A stretch of 64,000 bases of DNA. Source: Myxococcales bacterium. GTDB taxonomy: Bacteria > Myxococcota > Myxococcia > Myxococcales > JAJYLH01. Location of the stretch: contig JAJYLH010000002.1 in the NCBI GenBank assembly GCA_021787845.1, positions 153,073-217,072 of the forward strand, in the 5' to 3' direction. Below, piece by piece: positions 50,788-59,506 of this stretch. Below the pieces are notes generated by a model, which saw only the letters and a program-made list of their open reading frames with translations, was not told the DNA's origin and did no database searches. Both the position numbers and the translations under genes were made by a program. Numbering within the stretch: the stretch's first letter is position 1; each line of letters starts with the position of its first letter.

Positions 50788-52266
50788 CTATGCGCGAGCG
50801 ACGGCGGAGCTCCAGCGGGCGAGCAACTCGCGCCGACGGGAATCGTCCAGGCGAGGAATGAAGCGCTCGTCCCGCCTCCAGGCGGTGCGGACCTCCTCAC
50901 GATCCTTCCAGACACCGACACCTAGCCCGGCGAGGAACGCGGCACCGAGGGCGGTCGTCTCGATCATCCTCGGCCGCTCGACCGGGCTGCCCAGCACGTC
51001 CGCCTGGAACTGCATCAGGAGGTTGTTCTGGCAAGCGCCACCGTCGGCCTTGAGCACCGGCACCTCGCGACCGGAGTCTTCCCGCATCGCTTCGAGGAGA
51101 TCGACGATCTCGAAAGCGATGCCTTCCAGCACCGCTCGCGCCAGGTGCGCCTTGGTGATGCCGCGATCGATCCCGGTGACGAGCCCGCGAGCGTCCGGCC
51201 GCCAGTGGGGCGCGCCCAGGCCCGCCAGCGCGGGCACGAAGACGACGCCGCCCGAGTCCGCGACCTGCCCGGCGAGCGCCTCGATGTCCTTCGCCTGCCG
51301 GATGAGGCCGAGCCCGTCCCGCAGCCACTGCACCGCCGCGCCGGCGATGAAGGCGCTGCCCTCCAGGGCGTAGGCGACCTCGTCGCCCAGCTTCCAGGCA
51401 ACGGTGCTCAGGAGCCCTTTCTCGGAGGCCACGGGCTCGGAACCGGTGTTCATGAGCAGGAACGCTCCCGTTCCATAGGTGCACTTCGACTCGCCGGGAG
51501 CGAAGCAGGCCTGCCCCACCATCGCCGCCTGCTGATCGCCCGCGATGCCGGCGATGGGAATTCCGTCGGGAAGCCACCGGAGGCCCCGGGTCGTGCCCAC
51601 GACTCCGCTCGAAGCGACGATCGTCGGGAGCGACGCGGCCGGGACCGTCAAGAGATCGAGCATCTCCGAATCCCAGACGAGCCGGCGCAGGTCCATGAGG
51701 AGGGTGCGCGACGCGTTGGTGGCGTCGGTGACGTGAGCCTTGCCGCCCGTCAGCCGGTGGACGAGAAAGGTGTCGATGGTGCCGAAGACGGCATCGCCAC
51801 GCGTCGCCTTTTCGCGGGCACCCGGGACATTCTCCAGGAGCCACCGCATCTTGGTGCCCGAAAAATACGGGTCGAGGACGAGGCCGGTGCGCTTTCGGAC
51901 CTGCGGCTCGAGGCCTGCGTCCTTCATCTCGCGGCACAGGGCCGAGGTGCGGCGGTCCTGCCACACGATGGCGTGATGGAGAGCGACACCGGTCTCACGG
52001 TCGAAGAGCGCTGTCGTCTCCCGTTGATTGGTGATGCCGATGGCGGCGATTTCGGTTGGGCGGATTCCCGCGTCCGATATCGCCTTGCGCACGACCGCGC
52101 GGACGCTCTTCCAGATGTCCTCCAGGTCGTGCTCGACCCAACCCGGCCGCGGGAAGAGCTGGCGGTACTCCCGGTTGACCTTCGCCCGCACGCGCAGGCG
52201 CCGGTCGAGGACGAGAGCGGTGCTGCCCGTCGTGCCTTGATCGATGGCGAGAATGTGCGTGGCCAT
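50788..52266 (-). CDS. glpK: Glycerol kinase
   Basis: A 492-residue FGGY kinase phosphorylating glycerol to glycerol-3-phosphate. Motifs: 'ILAIDQGTTGSTALVLD', 'GITNQRETTALFDRETG', 'HHAIVWQDRRTSALC', 'GTIDTFLVHRLTGGKAHVTDATNASRTLL', 'GDQQAAMVGQACFAPGESKCTYGTGAFLLMNTG' and 'LKADGGACQNNLLMQFQADVLGSPVERP'. Full length. No glpF, glpD or regulator is adjacent. The start is the ATG giving MATHILAIDQGTTG. Confidence 0.97.
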   Translation of the reverse strand: MATHILAIDQGTTGSTALVLDRRLRVRAKVNREYRQLFPRPGWVEHDLEDIWKSVRAVVRKAISDAGIRPTEIAAIGITNQRETTALFDRETGVALHHAIVWQDRRTSALCREMKDAGLEPQVRKRTGLVLDPYFSGTKMRWLLENVPGAREKATRGDAVFGTIDTFLVHRLTGGKAHVTDATNASRTLLMDLRRLVWDSEMLDLLTVPAASLPTIVASSGVVGTTRGLRWLPDGIPIAGIAGDQQAAMVGQACFAPGESKCTYGTGAFLLMNTGSEPVASEKGLLSTVAWKLGDEVAYALEGSAFIAGAAVQWLRDGLGLIRQAKDIEALAGQVADSGGVVFVPALAGLGAPHWRPDARGLVTGIDRGITKAHLARAVLEGIAFEIVDLLEAMREDSGREVPVLKADGGACQNNLLMQFQADVLGSPVERPRMIETTALGAAFLAGLGVGVWKDREEVRTAWRRDERFIPRLDDSRRRELLARWSSAVARA

Positions 52267-52309
52267 CTCTACCCTCCTCACCCCGCGAGGTTCGATGCTG
52301 GGCGCGCCT

Positions 52310-53143
52310 TCAACGGTCGAGCAAGCGGTTTTCGTGGTCCCCTGAAGCATGCTCGCGCAGGAAGGCGGCGACGCGCTCGGCGACGACACCTCGCTGCGGC
52401 CCGAGCCCGAGCTGGTGGCTCGCGCCTGGAACGAAATCGAGGGTGCAGCGTCCGCCCAGCCACCTGGCTGCCGCGATCGCCGACGCCGGATGGGCGGTCT
52501 TGTCGGCCAGCCCCTGGACGACGAGGGTCGGCGTCGTGATCGCGCGTGCGGCCCGTCGAGCCTGTCGGCGCATCGTTCGCAGCTCGTGCGCCCAACCCAG
52601 CGGAACGCGGTCGGCCCGCGGCCAATCGATTGGCGGTGGCGGTGCGTCCAAGGCCGCCCTGGCCAGCGGCGAGGTCGCCGTCGGCCCTCGATGCTCGGGC
52701 TCTCCCATGCCGCTTCCGCCCTTCGGGACGAGACGGCGGGTCCACACCGGCAGGCGGGGAAGACCGGCCAGCGCTTGGAAGACCCGAGAGCCGCCGCGAA
52801 GCCGTATCGCCGGCGCGAGCAGGACGAGCGCTCGCAGCTCGGGACGGTCGCTCGCGAGAGCCAACGCCGCCAGGGCACCCATCGAGAGGCCCACCAGCGC
52901 TACCGGCTGCCGGGAGAGGAGCAGATCGCCGCCGAAGCGAAGGAGGTCGGCGGCGCCGATGCGACGAAGGTCCTCGGGAGCGCCGCCGTGCCCCGGCCAG
53001 AGGGGCAGCTCCGCCCGCCAGCCATCCCGCGCGAGCGCGCACGCGAGCGGCCACAGCTCCGTCGGGCTTCCCGTCAAGCCGTGCAGAACGAGCGCGCGAG
53101 GGCCGTTGTCCGGCCCAATCATGAGCGCCCGGTCGGGCTCCAT
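52310..53143 (-). CDS. Alpha/beta hydrolase (carboxylesterase / monoacylglycerol-lipase-like)
   Basis: A 277-residue hydrolase. Oxyanion region 'LVLHGLTGSPTELWPLACALARDGW', 'WPGHGG', nucleophile elbow 'VGLSMGALAAL', acid region 'LVVQGLADKTAHPASAIAAARWL' and base 'PGASHQLGLG' give a Ser-Asp-His triad. The 'GLTGSP' opening and order match the bacterial monoacylglycerol-lipase/Est30-like group. Proximity to glpK suggests released glycerol could feed glycerol kinase; this is inference. Confidence 0.85.
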   Translation of the reverse strand: MEPDRALMIGPDNGPRALVLHGLTGSPTELWPLACALARDGWRAELPLWPGHGGAPEDLRRIGAADLLRFGGDLLLSRQPVALVGLSMGALAALALASDRPELRALVLLAPAIRLRGGSRVFQALAGLPRLPVWTRRLVPKGGSGMGEPEHRGPTATSPLARAALDAPPPPIDWPRADRVPLGWAHELRTMRRQARRAARAITTPTLVVQGLADKTAHPASAIAAARWLGGRCTLDFVPGASHQLGLGPQRGVVAERVAAFLREHASGDHENRLLDR

Positions 53144-53272
53144 GGCACGGCCATGGTAGCCGCTGTCGAACGGCGTTGACACCCCGCGCCGCACGCCCGC
53201 AAGATGCCGGGCTGGCGCAGGACGGGGCAGATTCGCCCGTTTCGAATCGCCTTGGTCGAGAAGGAGGCCGCC

Positions 53273-53563
53273 ATGGTCGAGCACCGGGAAATCCAGTTGC
53301 AGGTCCAGCTCGACGACGACGTCGCGCAGGGCGTCTACATCAACATGGCGATGGTGAACCACACCGAGACCGAGTTCACCCTGGACTTCGTCTTCATCCA
53401 GCCGCAGCAGCCCAAAGGGAAGGTCCGCTCCCGCATCATCACGAGCCCCAAGCACGCCAAGCGTCTGCTCGCGGCCCTGCAGGAGAACCTCGGCAAGTAC
53501 GAGGCGCGCTTCGGCACCATCGACATGAGCGGCCCGGGACCCGGCGAGGTCAGCATCCACTGA
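53273..53563 (+). CDS. DUF3467 protein
   Basis: A 96-residue protein: 'REIQLQVQLDDDVAQGVYINMAMVNHTETEFTLDFVFIQPQQPKGKVRSRIITSPKHAKRLLAALQENLGKYEARFGTI' is a typical DUF3467 sequence, a small all-beta plus helix protein of unknown function. The start has AAGGAGG 6 nt upstream. The stop is 6 bp before the first palindromic activator site of the comEA module. Confidence 0.9.
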   Translation: MVEHREIQLQVQLDDDVAQGVYINMAMVNHTETEFTLDFVFIQPQQPKGKVRSRIITSPKHAKRLLAALQENLGKYEARFGTIDMSGPGPGEVSIH

Positions 53564-53569
53564 CCGCCG

Positions 53570-53605
53570 GTCTCGATTTGAGACGGATTGGTCCCAAATC
53601 GAGAC
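53570..53605. promoter_or_regulatory. Twin palindromic activator sites, comEA module
   Basis: GTCTCGATTTGAGAC (53570-53584) and GTCCCAAATCGAGAC (53591-53605) start 21 bp apart. The second ends 54 bp before the -24 GG, the same distance as at comM. Consensus with comM sites: GTCYCRWWTYGAGAC-like. Confidence 0.75.
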
Positions 53606-53657
53606 TGGCCGCCTCCCCGACGGGCACCGTACCGCGGGGAACCTTCCGTTTTCGCCT

Positions 53658-53674
53658 TGGCATGAACTCTGCTT
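53658..53674 (+). promoter_or_regulatory. Sigma-54 promoter of the comEA module
   Basis: TTGGCATG-AACT-CTGCTTG: GG at 53659-53660 and GC at 53671-53672 with 10 bp between. It lies ~48 bp before the GTG of the small gene. Confidence 0.72.
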
Positions 53675-53720
53675 GAGCCTCCATCGGGCCGCCGCTTCCC
53701 ATGGCCCGAAGGAGGTCTCC

Positions 53721-54011
53721 GTGCTCACCCCTCTCGCGTCCCGCCGCGCGTGCGCACCCAGCGACGTGGACTACTTCGCCTACTGCATCGTCGAGCATCC
53801 CGACCAGGCGCCGACCTGGATTCGTTGCGGTCGCGCCCGCCTGAATCGGGACGGCTCGGTCAACGTGCAGCTCGACGCGCTCCCGCTCAGCGGCGAGCTT
53901 CACCTGAGGGCGCCGACTCCGCTCCCGCTTCCCGTCCGCGACGCCGCCACCGCCCAGTCCGAGCGCCCGCCCAGGCTGAACGAGACCGCTCCCGTCCATC
54001 TTGACAGCTAG
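53721..54011 (+). CDS. Small protein co-regulated with competence genes
   Basis: A 96-residue protein; GTG start with GAAGGAGG 6 nt upstream. Core 'DYFAYCIVEHPDQAPTWIRCGRARLNRDGSVNVQLDALPLSGELHLRAP' resembles short proteobacterial proteins with a 'DGSxNVxLDALPxxGxLxLR' signature (from memory), function unknown. It is the first gene behind the sigma-54 promoter shared in design with comM, so a role in DNA uptake or recombination is a reasonable hypothesis. Confidence 0.65.
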   Translation: MLTPLASRRACAPSDVDYFAYCIVEHPDQAPTWIRCGRARLNRDGSVNVQLDALPLSGELHLRAPTPLPLPVRDAATAQSERPPRLNETAPVHLDS

Positions 54012-54370
54012 GGCCAAGAGGGCGCGGTGAACCCTCTCGCGTAGGGTGGCAGAATGCCTGCCGATAGACGGTACCGGTTCTAATGACCATGAGCGCTACC
54101 ACTAGGATTCGCGTTCGAACGAACGCAAGCTGGCGACCGTGCACCGGCCCGACGCGTTGGACATCGGTGAAGAGCCGCTCGCACGGCGCCGCCCAGAATG
54201 CCTTCGCCACTTCATCGCCGACCCGTTCGACGCGGGTCGACCGACGCCGCTGCCCGGCGAGCCGCAGGTGGCTCGTCCCTGCGGACCGACGTTTCGCTCT
54301 TTCGCCCGGAGGCATCTCGCCTCCCGCTTTGCGCGCCCGCCACGCGGCGAGGCGCGCCCTGGAGAACGCC
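54012..54370. other. Intergenic region before comEA
   Basis: About 360 bp with no supported ORF. A short inverted repeat GCGTTCG-AA-CGAACGC lies at 54111-54126 and could be a stem or operator. Whether comEA is read from the sigma-54 promoter through this gap or has its own promoter is unclear. Confidence 0.45.
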
Positions 54371-54784
54371 ATGTCCCGTTCGTTGCCGCTCGTCGCCGCC
54401 CTCGCCGCCCTCAGCGTCGGCCTGCCCGCGCACGCCAAGCGCGCGGGGGTCGTCACCGGGGTGGTCAACCTGAACACCGCTACCGAGGCGCAGCTCGAAA
54501 TGCTCCCCGGCATCGGTCCCGCCAAGGCGCACCGCATCGTCGAGCTGCGCCAGCAGCGCCGCCTCACCGCGACCGACCAGGTGATGCAAGTCAAGGGTAT
54601 CGGCCCCAAGAGCTACCGGAAACTCAAGCCATTCCTCACCGTTGCCGGTCCGACGACCCTTCACCAGGAGGCGAAATCGACGACCGCTGGTGCCGTGCGC
54701 CATCCGACGAAGCCCGCGGGGCGCACCGCTGAGCACCGTCGCCAGGCGAAACCGGCGCCGCAGCCCGAGACCGCTTCTCCTTGA
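54371..54784 (+). CDS. comEA: ComEA-like helix-hairpin-helix DNA-binding protein
   Basis: A 137-residue exported protein: signal MSRSLPLVAALAALSVGLPAHA, then the ComEA double helix-hairpin-helix 'VVNLNTATEAQLEMLPGIGPAKAHRIVELRQQRRLTATDQVMQVKGIGPKSYRKLKPFLTV', and a basic Pro/Thr/His tail. ComEA binds incoming DNA in the periplasm during natural transformation. It converges with recR (3 bp apart). It lies downstream of the sigma-54/twin-site promoter shared with comM. Confidence 0.9.
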   Translation: MSRSLPLVAALAALSVGLPAHAKRAGVVTGVVNLNTATEAQLEMLPGIGPAKAHRIVELRQQRRLTATDQVMQVKGIGPKSYRKLKPFLTVAGPTTLHQEAKSTTAGAVRHPTKPAGRTAEHRRQAKPAPQPETASP

Positions 54785-54787
54785 CGA

Positions 54788-55366
54788 TCAGACATCGCGC
54801 CGTCCGGTGAGCGCGCGGACCAGGGTGACCTGATCAGCGTACTCCAGGTCGCCGCCCATCGGCAGGCCCTGGGCGAGGCGACTGACCTTGAGCCCGAGCG
54901 GCTTGACCAGCCGCGAGACGTAGAGCGCCGTCGCCTCACCCTCGACGGTAGGGTTCGTGGCGAGAATCACCTCTTCGACCGCGCCCGAATCGAGCCGCGC
55001 GAGCAGCTCCTTCATCTTGAGCTGGTCGGGACCGATGCCGTCCAGCGGCGAGAGCGCGCCGTGGAGGACGTGGTAGCGCCCGTGGAACTCGCGGGTCCGT
55101 TCGAGCGCGAGCTGATCCGGAACCGACTCGACCACGCACAAGAGCCGCTCGTCGCGGCGCGCGTCCTGGCACACCTCGCACGGATCGCGCGCCGTCAGGG
55201 TGCAGCAACGCGAGCAGAGCTTGACCTCGCGCACGACCCGCTCGATCGCGTCGGCGAGATCCCGCGCGTACTCCGGCGGTGAGCGGAGGAGAAAGAACGT
55301 CAGGCGCTGCGCGGTGCGTTCGCCGACCCCCGGCAGCCTCGCGAGAAGCTGCGTCAGCCGCGCCAT
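54788..55366 (-). CDS. recR: Recombination protein RecR
   Basis: A 192-residue RecFOR-pathway protein: helix-hairpin-helix 'LLARLPGVGERTAQRLTFFLL', zinc finger 'CSRCCTLTARDPCEVCQDARRDERLLCVVE' and Toprim 'EEVILATNPTVEGEATALYVSRLVKPLGLKVSRLAQGLPMGGDLEYADQVTLVRALTGR'. The ATG start MARLTQLL may be slightly short; a TTG at 55420 overlapping the ybaB stop would add 18 residues and restore the usual N-terminal length. It forms an operon with ybaB and dnaX. Confidence 0.93.
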   Translation of the reverse strand: MARLTQLLARLPGVGERTAQRLTFFLLRSPPEYARDLADAIERVVREVKLCSRCCTLTARDPCEVCQDARRDERLLCVVESVPDQLALERTREFHGRYHVLHGALSPLDGIGPDQLKMKELLARLDSGAVEEVILATNPTVEGEATALYVSRLVKPLGLKVSRLAQGLPMGGDLEYADQVTLVRALTGRRDV

Positions 55367-55416
55367 CGGGTCGAGGTCGGTTTCGCTCGACGCCTCGGTC
55401 GGTCGCTCCGGACTCG

Positions 55417-55740
55417 TCAAGTCCCGCCGCCCAGCAGAGAGCTCAAGCCACCAGTCATCGAGCCCATCTCCCGCTCGGCCATGGCGCGCGCTTCCCTCAA
55501 CGCCTTGTTGGTCGCGGCGGTGATGAGGTCCTCCAGCATCTTCACGTCGCGGCTGTCGACGCACAACGGGTCGAGACGAACCGAGACCACCTCGAGCAGG
55601 CCGTTGACGGTGACGGTCACCATCCCGCCGCCCGCCTCGGCAGTGACGGACTTCTTCGCGAGCTCGCCTTGCGCCGCGGCAAACTTCTGCTGGATGCCCT
55701 GGAGCTGCGAAAACAACTGCTGCAAATCGAGCTCGCTCAT
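55417..55740 (-). CDS. ybaB: Nucleoid-associated protein YbaB/EbfC
   Basis: A 107-residue DNA-binding protein: 'LQQLFSQLQGIQQKFAAAQGELAKKSVTAEAGGGMVTVTVNGLLEVVSVRLDP' and 'LEDLITAATNKALREARAMAEREMGSMTGGL'. The dnaX-ybaB-recR order is a widely conserved operon. Its ATG overlaps the dnaX stop (ATGA). Confidence 0.95.
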   Translation of the reverse strand: MSELDLQQLFSQLQGIQQKFAAAQGELAKKSVTAEAGGGMVTVTVNGLLEVVSVRLDPLCVDSRDVKMLEDLITAATNKALREARAMAEREMGSMTGGLSSLLGGGT

Positions 55741-57803
55741 GACGGTGAACCTCCGAGGTCGCGCACGTCCTCGACCTGCGCGCCAAGTACCCGCGCCGCG
55801 AGCTGAATCGCCGGATGCTCCCGACCAACCTTCAGGCGCTGGGCCCGCGCCTCCCGGTCAGCGCGGTCCTGCCGGTCGGCGAGGGAGGGCACGCGACGCA
55901 TCTCGTCCTCGCTCAGCTCCTCGAGCTCCAGCCGAACCGGGCGGCCGAGAACGTCGGAGAGCAGTGCCGCTACCGCTTGGCGTTCCTCGGCGATTCCCTG
56001 GGCATGAAAGTCGTTCTTCGCGACCCCCAACACGACGCGATCCGCGGCGAGCACCAGCGGCCGCACGTGTTCCAAGAGCGACGCGAGGCCACGCCGGCGC
56101 GACCGTATCGCGTCGACCGCCGTGCTCCAGGCCGCGTGCGTTTCGGTGTCGGCCGCCGCCGATAGCGCGTCGAGCGACGCGCAAGCGGTATCGGCACCCG
56201 GCTGCGCTTCTACTCTCTCTTCCGGTGTCACGTCGGACGCCGGAGCGTGGGACGCCGCTTCGGCCACGGGCTCTCCCCTCGGCGTCCGAGCGCTCAGCGC
56301 GGTCGGATCTGCTGGCGAAACGCCCTGGTCCGACACGAGCGAGAGGCGCCGTTCCCATGGTTTCGGCTCGGTGCCCGCAGCTTCTCGCCGCCGGGGAGCC
56401 CCCGGGGACGGCGCGGGGGCCGCGGGGGCGCGGCCGCTCGGAGAGGTCGAAGCTGAAGGCGGAGACCAGCGCGTCGAGGCGGGCGCCTCCGCCGGAGCGC
56501 CCGACGGCGACGGGAGGCGCGCCGGGGGTGCGGCGCTCGCGGCATCGGCCCCGGGAGGCGCCGCGGAGTAGGTCGGCCGACTGGAGGGCGGTACCGCTTC
56601 CGAGAGGCGTGGCCGTGCCCCGCCGTGGCCACCGGGTCCGCCGCCGGTCGGCGGCTCCCCTCCCAGCCGGCGGGCGAGATCTTCCGCTTGGCCAATGAGC
56701 GACTGCACGCTGACCGAAGGGGCGAGGTAGACCGCCTTGAGCAGCGCGATTTCCAGCGCATGGCGCGGTTGGGCGGCGCGAGAGATCTCGAAGAGGGCGC
56801 CGTGGACCAGGTCGAACAGCCGCGCCAGCTCCGCCGGGTCGGCGCCGGCCACCTCGGCGCGCAGCGCCTTGACCTCGTGCTCGGGCAGGTCGAGCGGGGC
56901 GCCGGCGATGCTGGTCGCCAAGAGGTCGCGCAGGTGCGCCGCCAGGTCCTCGGCCAGCCGCTTCAGGTCGTGCCCGCCGTCGTAGGCCCGGCCAATGCCC
57001 CCCAGCACCGCTTTCGCATCCCGTCCGAGGAGCGCCGCCGAGAGCTGGGAGACGATGGCCCGATCGAGGGCGCCCAGGGCCTGCACCGCCATCGCCTCGG
57101 AGATCGACGCTCCGGGGCCGACGGCGGAGAAGAGCTGGTCCAGAATCGAGAGCGCGTCACGCATGCTGCCGGCCGCCTGGCGGGCAACCAGCGCCACCGC
57201 GCCCTCGTCGATGGCCATCCCCTCGGAGCGCGAGATCTCCCGCACCCGTTCAGAGATGAGCTTGAGCGGCACCAGCCGGAAATTGTGCCGCTGGCAGCGG
57301 GAGAGGATGGTGTCCGGCAGCGCCTGCGGGTCGGTGGTCGCGAAGATGAACTTCACGTGCCCAGGCGGCTCCTCCAGGGTCTTCAAGAAGGCGTTGAAGG
57401 CCGCCTTGGAGAGCATGTGCACCTCGTCGACGATGAAGATCTTGAACCGGTCGTGGGCGGGCAGGTACTTCGCGCTCTCCCGGAGCTCGCGGACGTTGTC
57501 GACGCCGGTGTTCGAGGCGGCGTCGATCTCCTGCACGTCGACGTCGGTGCCCGCCGCGATTTCCCGGCAGGGAGTGCACTCGCCGCAGGGGTGGGGGGTC
57601 GGCCCCTTCTCGCAGTTGAGCGCCTTGGCGACGATGCGCGCGGTGGTGGTCTTTCCGCACCCGCGCGGGCCGCAGAAGAGCAGCGCGTGCGCGACCCGGC
57701 CGGACTCGAGGGCGTTGGAGAGCGTCTTGATGACGTGCTCCTCGCCGGTCATGTCGGAGAACCCTTGCGGCCGATACTTGCGGGCGAGGACCAGGTACTC
57801 CAT
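55737..57803 (-). CDS. dnaX: DNA polymerase III subunits gamma/tau
   Basis: A 688-residue clamp-loader ATPase. N-terminal 'YLVLARKYRPQGFSDMTGEEHVIKTL', Walker A 'FCGPRGCGKTTTARIVAKALNC', zinc module 'CEKGPTPHPCGECTPC', Walker B 'IFIVDEVHMLSKAAFNAFLKTLEEPP', sensor 'FATTDPQALPDTILSRCQRHNFRL'. Residues ~410-580 are a Pro/Ala/Ser linker, then a C-terminal tau-like domain. No obvious frameshift heptamer was noticed for gamma production. The start is MEYLVLARKY. Confidence 0.96.
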   Translation of the reverse strand: MEYLVLARKYRPQGFSDMTGEEHVIKTLSNALESGRVAHALLFCGPRGCGKTTTARIVAKALNCEKGPTPHPCGECTPCREIAAGTDVDVQEIDAASNTGVDNVRELRESAKYLPAHDRFKIFIVDEVHMLSKAAFNAFLKTLEEPPGHVKFIFATTDPQALPDTILSRCQRHNFRLVPLKLISERVREISRSEGMAIDEGAVALVARQAAGSMRDALSILDQLFSAVGPGASISEAMAVQALGALDRAIVSQLSAALLGRDAKAVLGGIGRAYDGGHDLKRLAEDLAAHLRDLLATSIAGAPLDLPEHEVKALRAEVAGADPAELARLFDLVHGALFEISRAAQPRHALEIALLKAVYLAPSVSVQSLIGQAEDLARRLGGEPPTGGGPGGHGGARPRLSEAVPPSSRPTYSAAPPGADAASAAPPARLPSPSGAPAEAPASTRWSPPSASTSPSGRAPAAPAPSPGAPRRREAAGTEPKPWERRLSLVSDQGVSPADPTALSARTPRGEPVAEAASHAPASDVTPEERVEAQPGADTACASLDALSAAADTETHAAWSTAVDAIRSRRRGLASLLEHVRPLVLAADRVVLGVAKNDFHAQGIAEERQAVAALLSDVLGRPVRLELEELSEDEMRRVPSLADRQDRADREARAQRLKVGREHPAIQLAARVLGAQVEDVRDLGGSPS

Positions 57804-57920
57804 CGGCGCTCCAGCGTTCCTCGAGCGGCGGCGCCTTCGAAGAGGTCGTCCGTGCGCGCGGGTGGCGCGACCGTAACGGCCGGCGTCGACGAGCGTCAAG
57901 GTGCGCACTCGCGCCCGGGG

Positions 57921-57967
57921 AGAAAAGAAGAAGCGGACGCTCGAGGCCGAGAGCCTCGCGTCCGCTT
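57921..57967 (-). terminator. Rho-independent terminator of SRP RNA
   Basis: On the minus strand AAGCGGACG-CGAGG-loop-CCTCG-AG-CGTCCGCTT forms a long stem, followed by TTCTTCTTTTCT. It lies 13 bp downstream of the SRP RNA 3' end. Confidence 0.85.
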
Positions 57968-57980
57968 CGTCGCCGTCCAG

Positions 57981-58084
<104 letters not shown>

Positions 58085-58138
58085 CCGGGCTTTTCCCTTT
58101 CAACGTCGCGCCGGCCCTCAGGGTTCCCCTGAGCGAAG

Positions 58139-58229
<91 letters not shown>

Positions 58230-58282
58230 TTCTTCCTGGACGCCAAGGCGATAGCGCTCACGCCCGGCAGCGTCCCTTCAGA

Positions 58283-58373
58283 TGGCGGAGAGAGAGGGAT
58301 TCGAACCCCCGATACCCTTCCGGGTATACCTGATTTCGAGTCAGGCGCCTTCGACCAACTCGGCCATCTCTCC
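58283..58373 (-). tRNA. tRNA-Ser (CGA anticodon)
   Basis: Minus strand GGAGAGATGGCCGAGTTGG..., anticodon stem-loop CCTGA-CTCGAAA-TCAGG (anticodon CGA), long variable arm ATACCCGGAAGGGTAT, T arm with GGTTCGAATCC, encoded CCA. 91 nt. Confidence 0.96.
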
Positions 58374-58422
58374 TTCGACTCCTGCCAACGCTCCCCGCTC
58401 GACTTCCCTTCCGACAACCCAG

Positions 58423-58908
58423 CTAAACGCGCCGCTCGCGGAAGAACGCTGTCAGCCGCGCGGCACACTCGGCCTCCAGGACCCCTGCCGTCACCTTCGG
58501 CCGGTGGTTGAGCCGCCGCTCGCCCAGCACGTCGAGGACGCTTCCGGCGGCGCCCGCCTTCGGGTCCGCCGCGCCGAAGACCACCCGGTCGACCCGCGCG
58601 TTGACGAGGGCGCCCGCGCACATCGCGCACGGCTCCAGGGTCGCGTAGAGCGTCACCCCGGTCAGGCGCCAGCGGCCGAGCACCCGCGCCGCCGCGGATA
58701 TCGCCTCGAGCTCCGCGTGCGCCAGCGGGTCGCGCCGGGCCTCGCGCGCGTTGCGGCCGGCGCCGACGACGCGCCCCTCGAACACCGCCACCGCGCCCAC
58801 CGGCACCTCGCCCTCGGCGGCTGCGGCGCCGGCAAGCAGCAGCGCTTCCGCCATCCAACGCTGGTCGGGGGAATCGGCACCGCCGTTCGCTCGGCTCGAG
58901 TCTGGCAT
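58423..58908 (-). CDS. tadA: tRNA-specific adenosine deaminase
   Basis: A 161-residue deaminase converting A34 of tRNA-Arg(ACG) to inosine. Zinc/catalytic motifs 'DPLAHAELEAISAAARVLGRW' (HAE) and 'LYATLEPCAMCAGALVNARVDRVVFGAADPKAGAAGSVLDV' (PCxxC) are intact. The substrate tRNA-Arg(ACG) gene lies 24 bp upstream on the same strand. Confidence 0.95.
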   Translation of the reverse strand: MPDSSRANGGADSPDQRWMAEALLLAGAAAAEGEVPVGAVAVFEGRVVGAGRNAREARRDPLAHAELEAISAAARVLGRWRLTGVTLYATLEPCAMCAGALVNARVDRVVFGAADPKAGAAGSVLDVLGERRLNHRPKVTAGVLEAECAARLTAFFRERRV

Positions 58909-58932
58909 CGACGTTCTCGCCCCAGGAGGATT

Positions 58933-59009
58933 TGGCGCGCCTGGCAGGATTCGAACCTGCGGCCCTCGGATTCGTAGTCCGATACTCTATCCAGCTGAGC
59001 TACAGGCGC
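58933..59009 (-). tRNA. tRNA-Arg (ACG anticodon)
   Basis: Minus strand GCGCCTGTAGCTCAGCTGGA..., anticodon stem-loop TCGGA-CTACGAA-TCCGA (anticodon ACG), T arm CAGGTTCGAATCCTG, acceptor CAGGCGC plus G and encoded CCA. 77 nt. Confidence 0.96.
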
Positions 59010-59089
59010 GCGAGCTTGTTGTCAACGAACGTGGCCGGCGGTCCAGCACACGGCGCGGCGCCCTCTGGCAGGCGACCGCTTCTCTTCGC

Positions 59090-59179
59090 TGGCGGAGAGA
59101 GAGGGATTCGAACCCTCGACACCCTTTCGAGTGTACTGGTTTAGCAAACCAGCGCCTTCAGCCTCTCGGCCATCTCTCC
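59090..59179 (-). tRNA. tRNA-Ser (GCT anticodon)
   Basis: Minus strand GGAGAGATGGCCGAGAGG..., anticodon stem-loop CTGGT-TTGCTAA-ACCAG (anticodon GCT), long variable arm ACACTCGAAAGGGTGT, encoded CCA. 90 nt. Confidence 0.96.
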
Positions 59180-59506
59180 AAAGATCGCATCGCGCCCAGG
59201 CGACCCGAACGATCCCCGCCGGTCGCGCTCGAGCGGCCGGACGGGCGAAAGAACCGAGCCTTGTACCGGCTACGCCCCTCGGTTGTCAAGGCGAAGGACA
59301 GGGACAGGCCGGCTCAAGACCGGTGGGCGCCACGAGCGGTGCCTGGCGACCAGCCGGGGCGGCTCCGGCCCGCCCGCTCCGCAGGGGAACCGAGGGGTGG
59401 CCGGCTGGAGCGTGCCGGCCCCGCGGCGCGGGCTTCCAGCCGCGGCGGCGACGGCCGCCGGGCAGCCGCTCGCGGTGGCTCGGCGGAAGGGTGAACGTGA
59501 GCGCTT
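59180..59506. other. Gene-free stretch between tRNA-Ser(GCT) and propeller protein
   Basis: About 330 bp. The tRNA promoter should lie at the low end of this region; a CGGTACAAGGCT segment on the minus strand at 59258-59269 is a weak -10/-35 candidate. No ORF supported. Confidence 0.4.

Noticed and set aside
54111..54126. GCGTTCG-AA-CGAACGC as a LexA site before comEA
   Set aside because: A single short inverted repeat in a long gap, with no match to a LexA consensus I trust for this group; kept only as a note in the intergenic entry.
54139..54732. A 197-codon frame overlapping comEA
   Set aside because: Same strand but out of frame with the clear ComEA helix-hairpin-helix sequence; translation is Arg/Pro-rich noise.
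55737..57803. Programmed frameshift in dnaX
   Set aside because: No A/T-rich slippery heptamer with a downstream stem was noticed in the region expected for gamma production.
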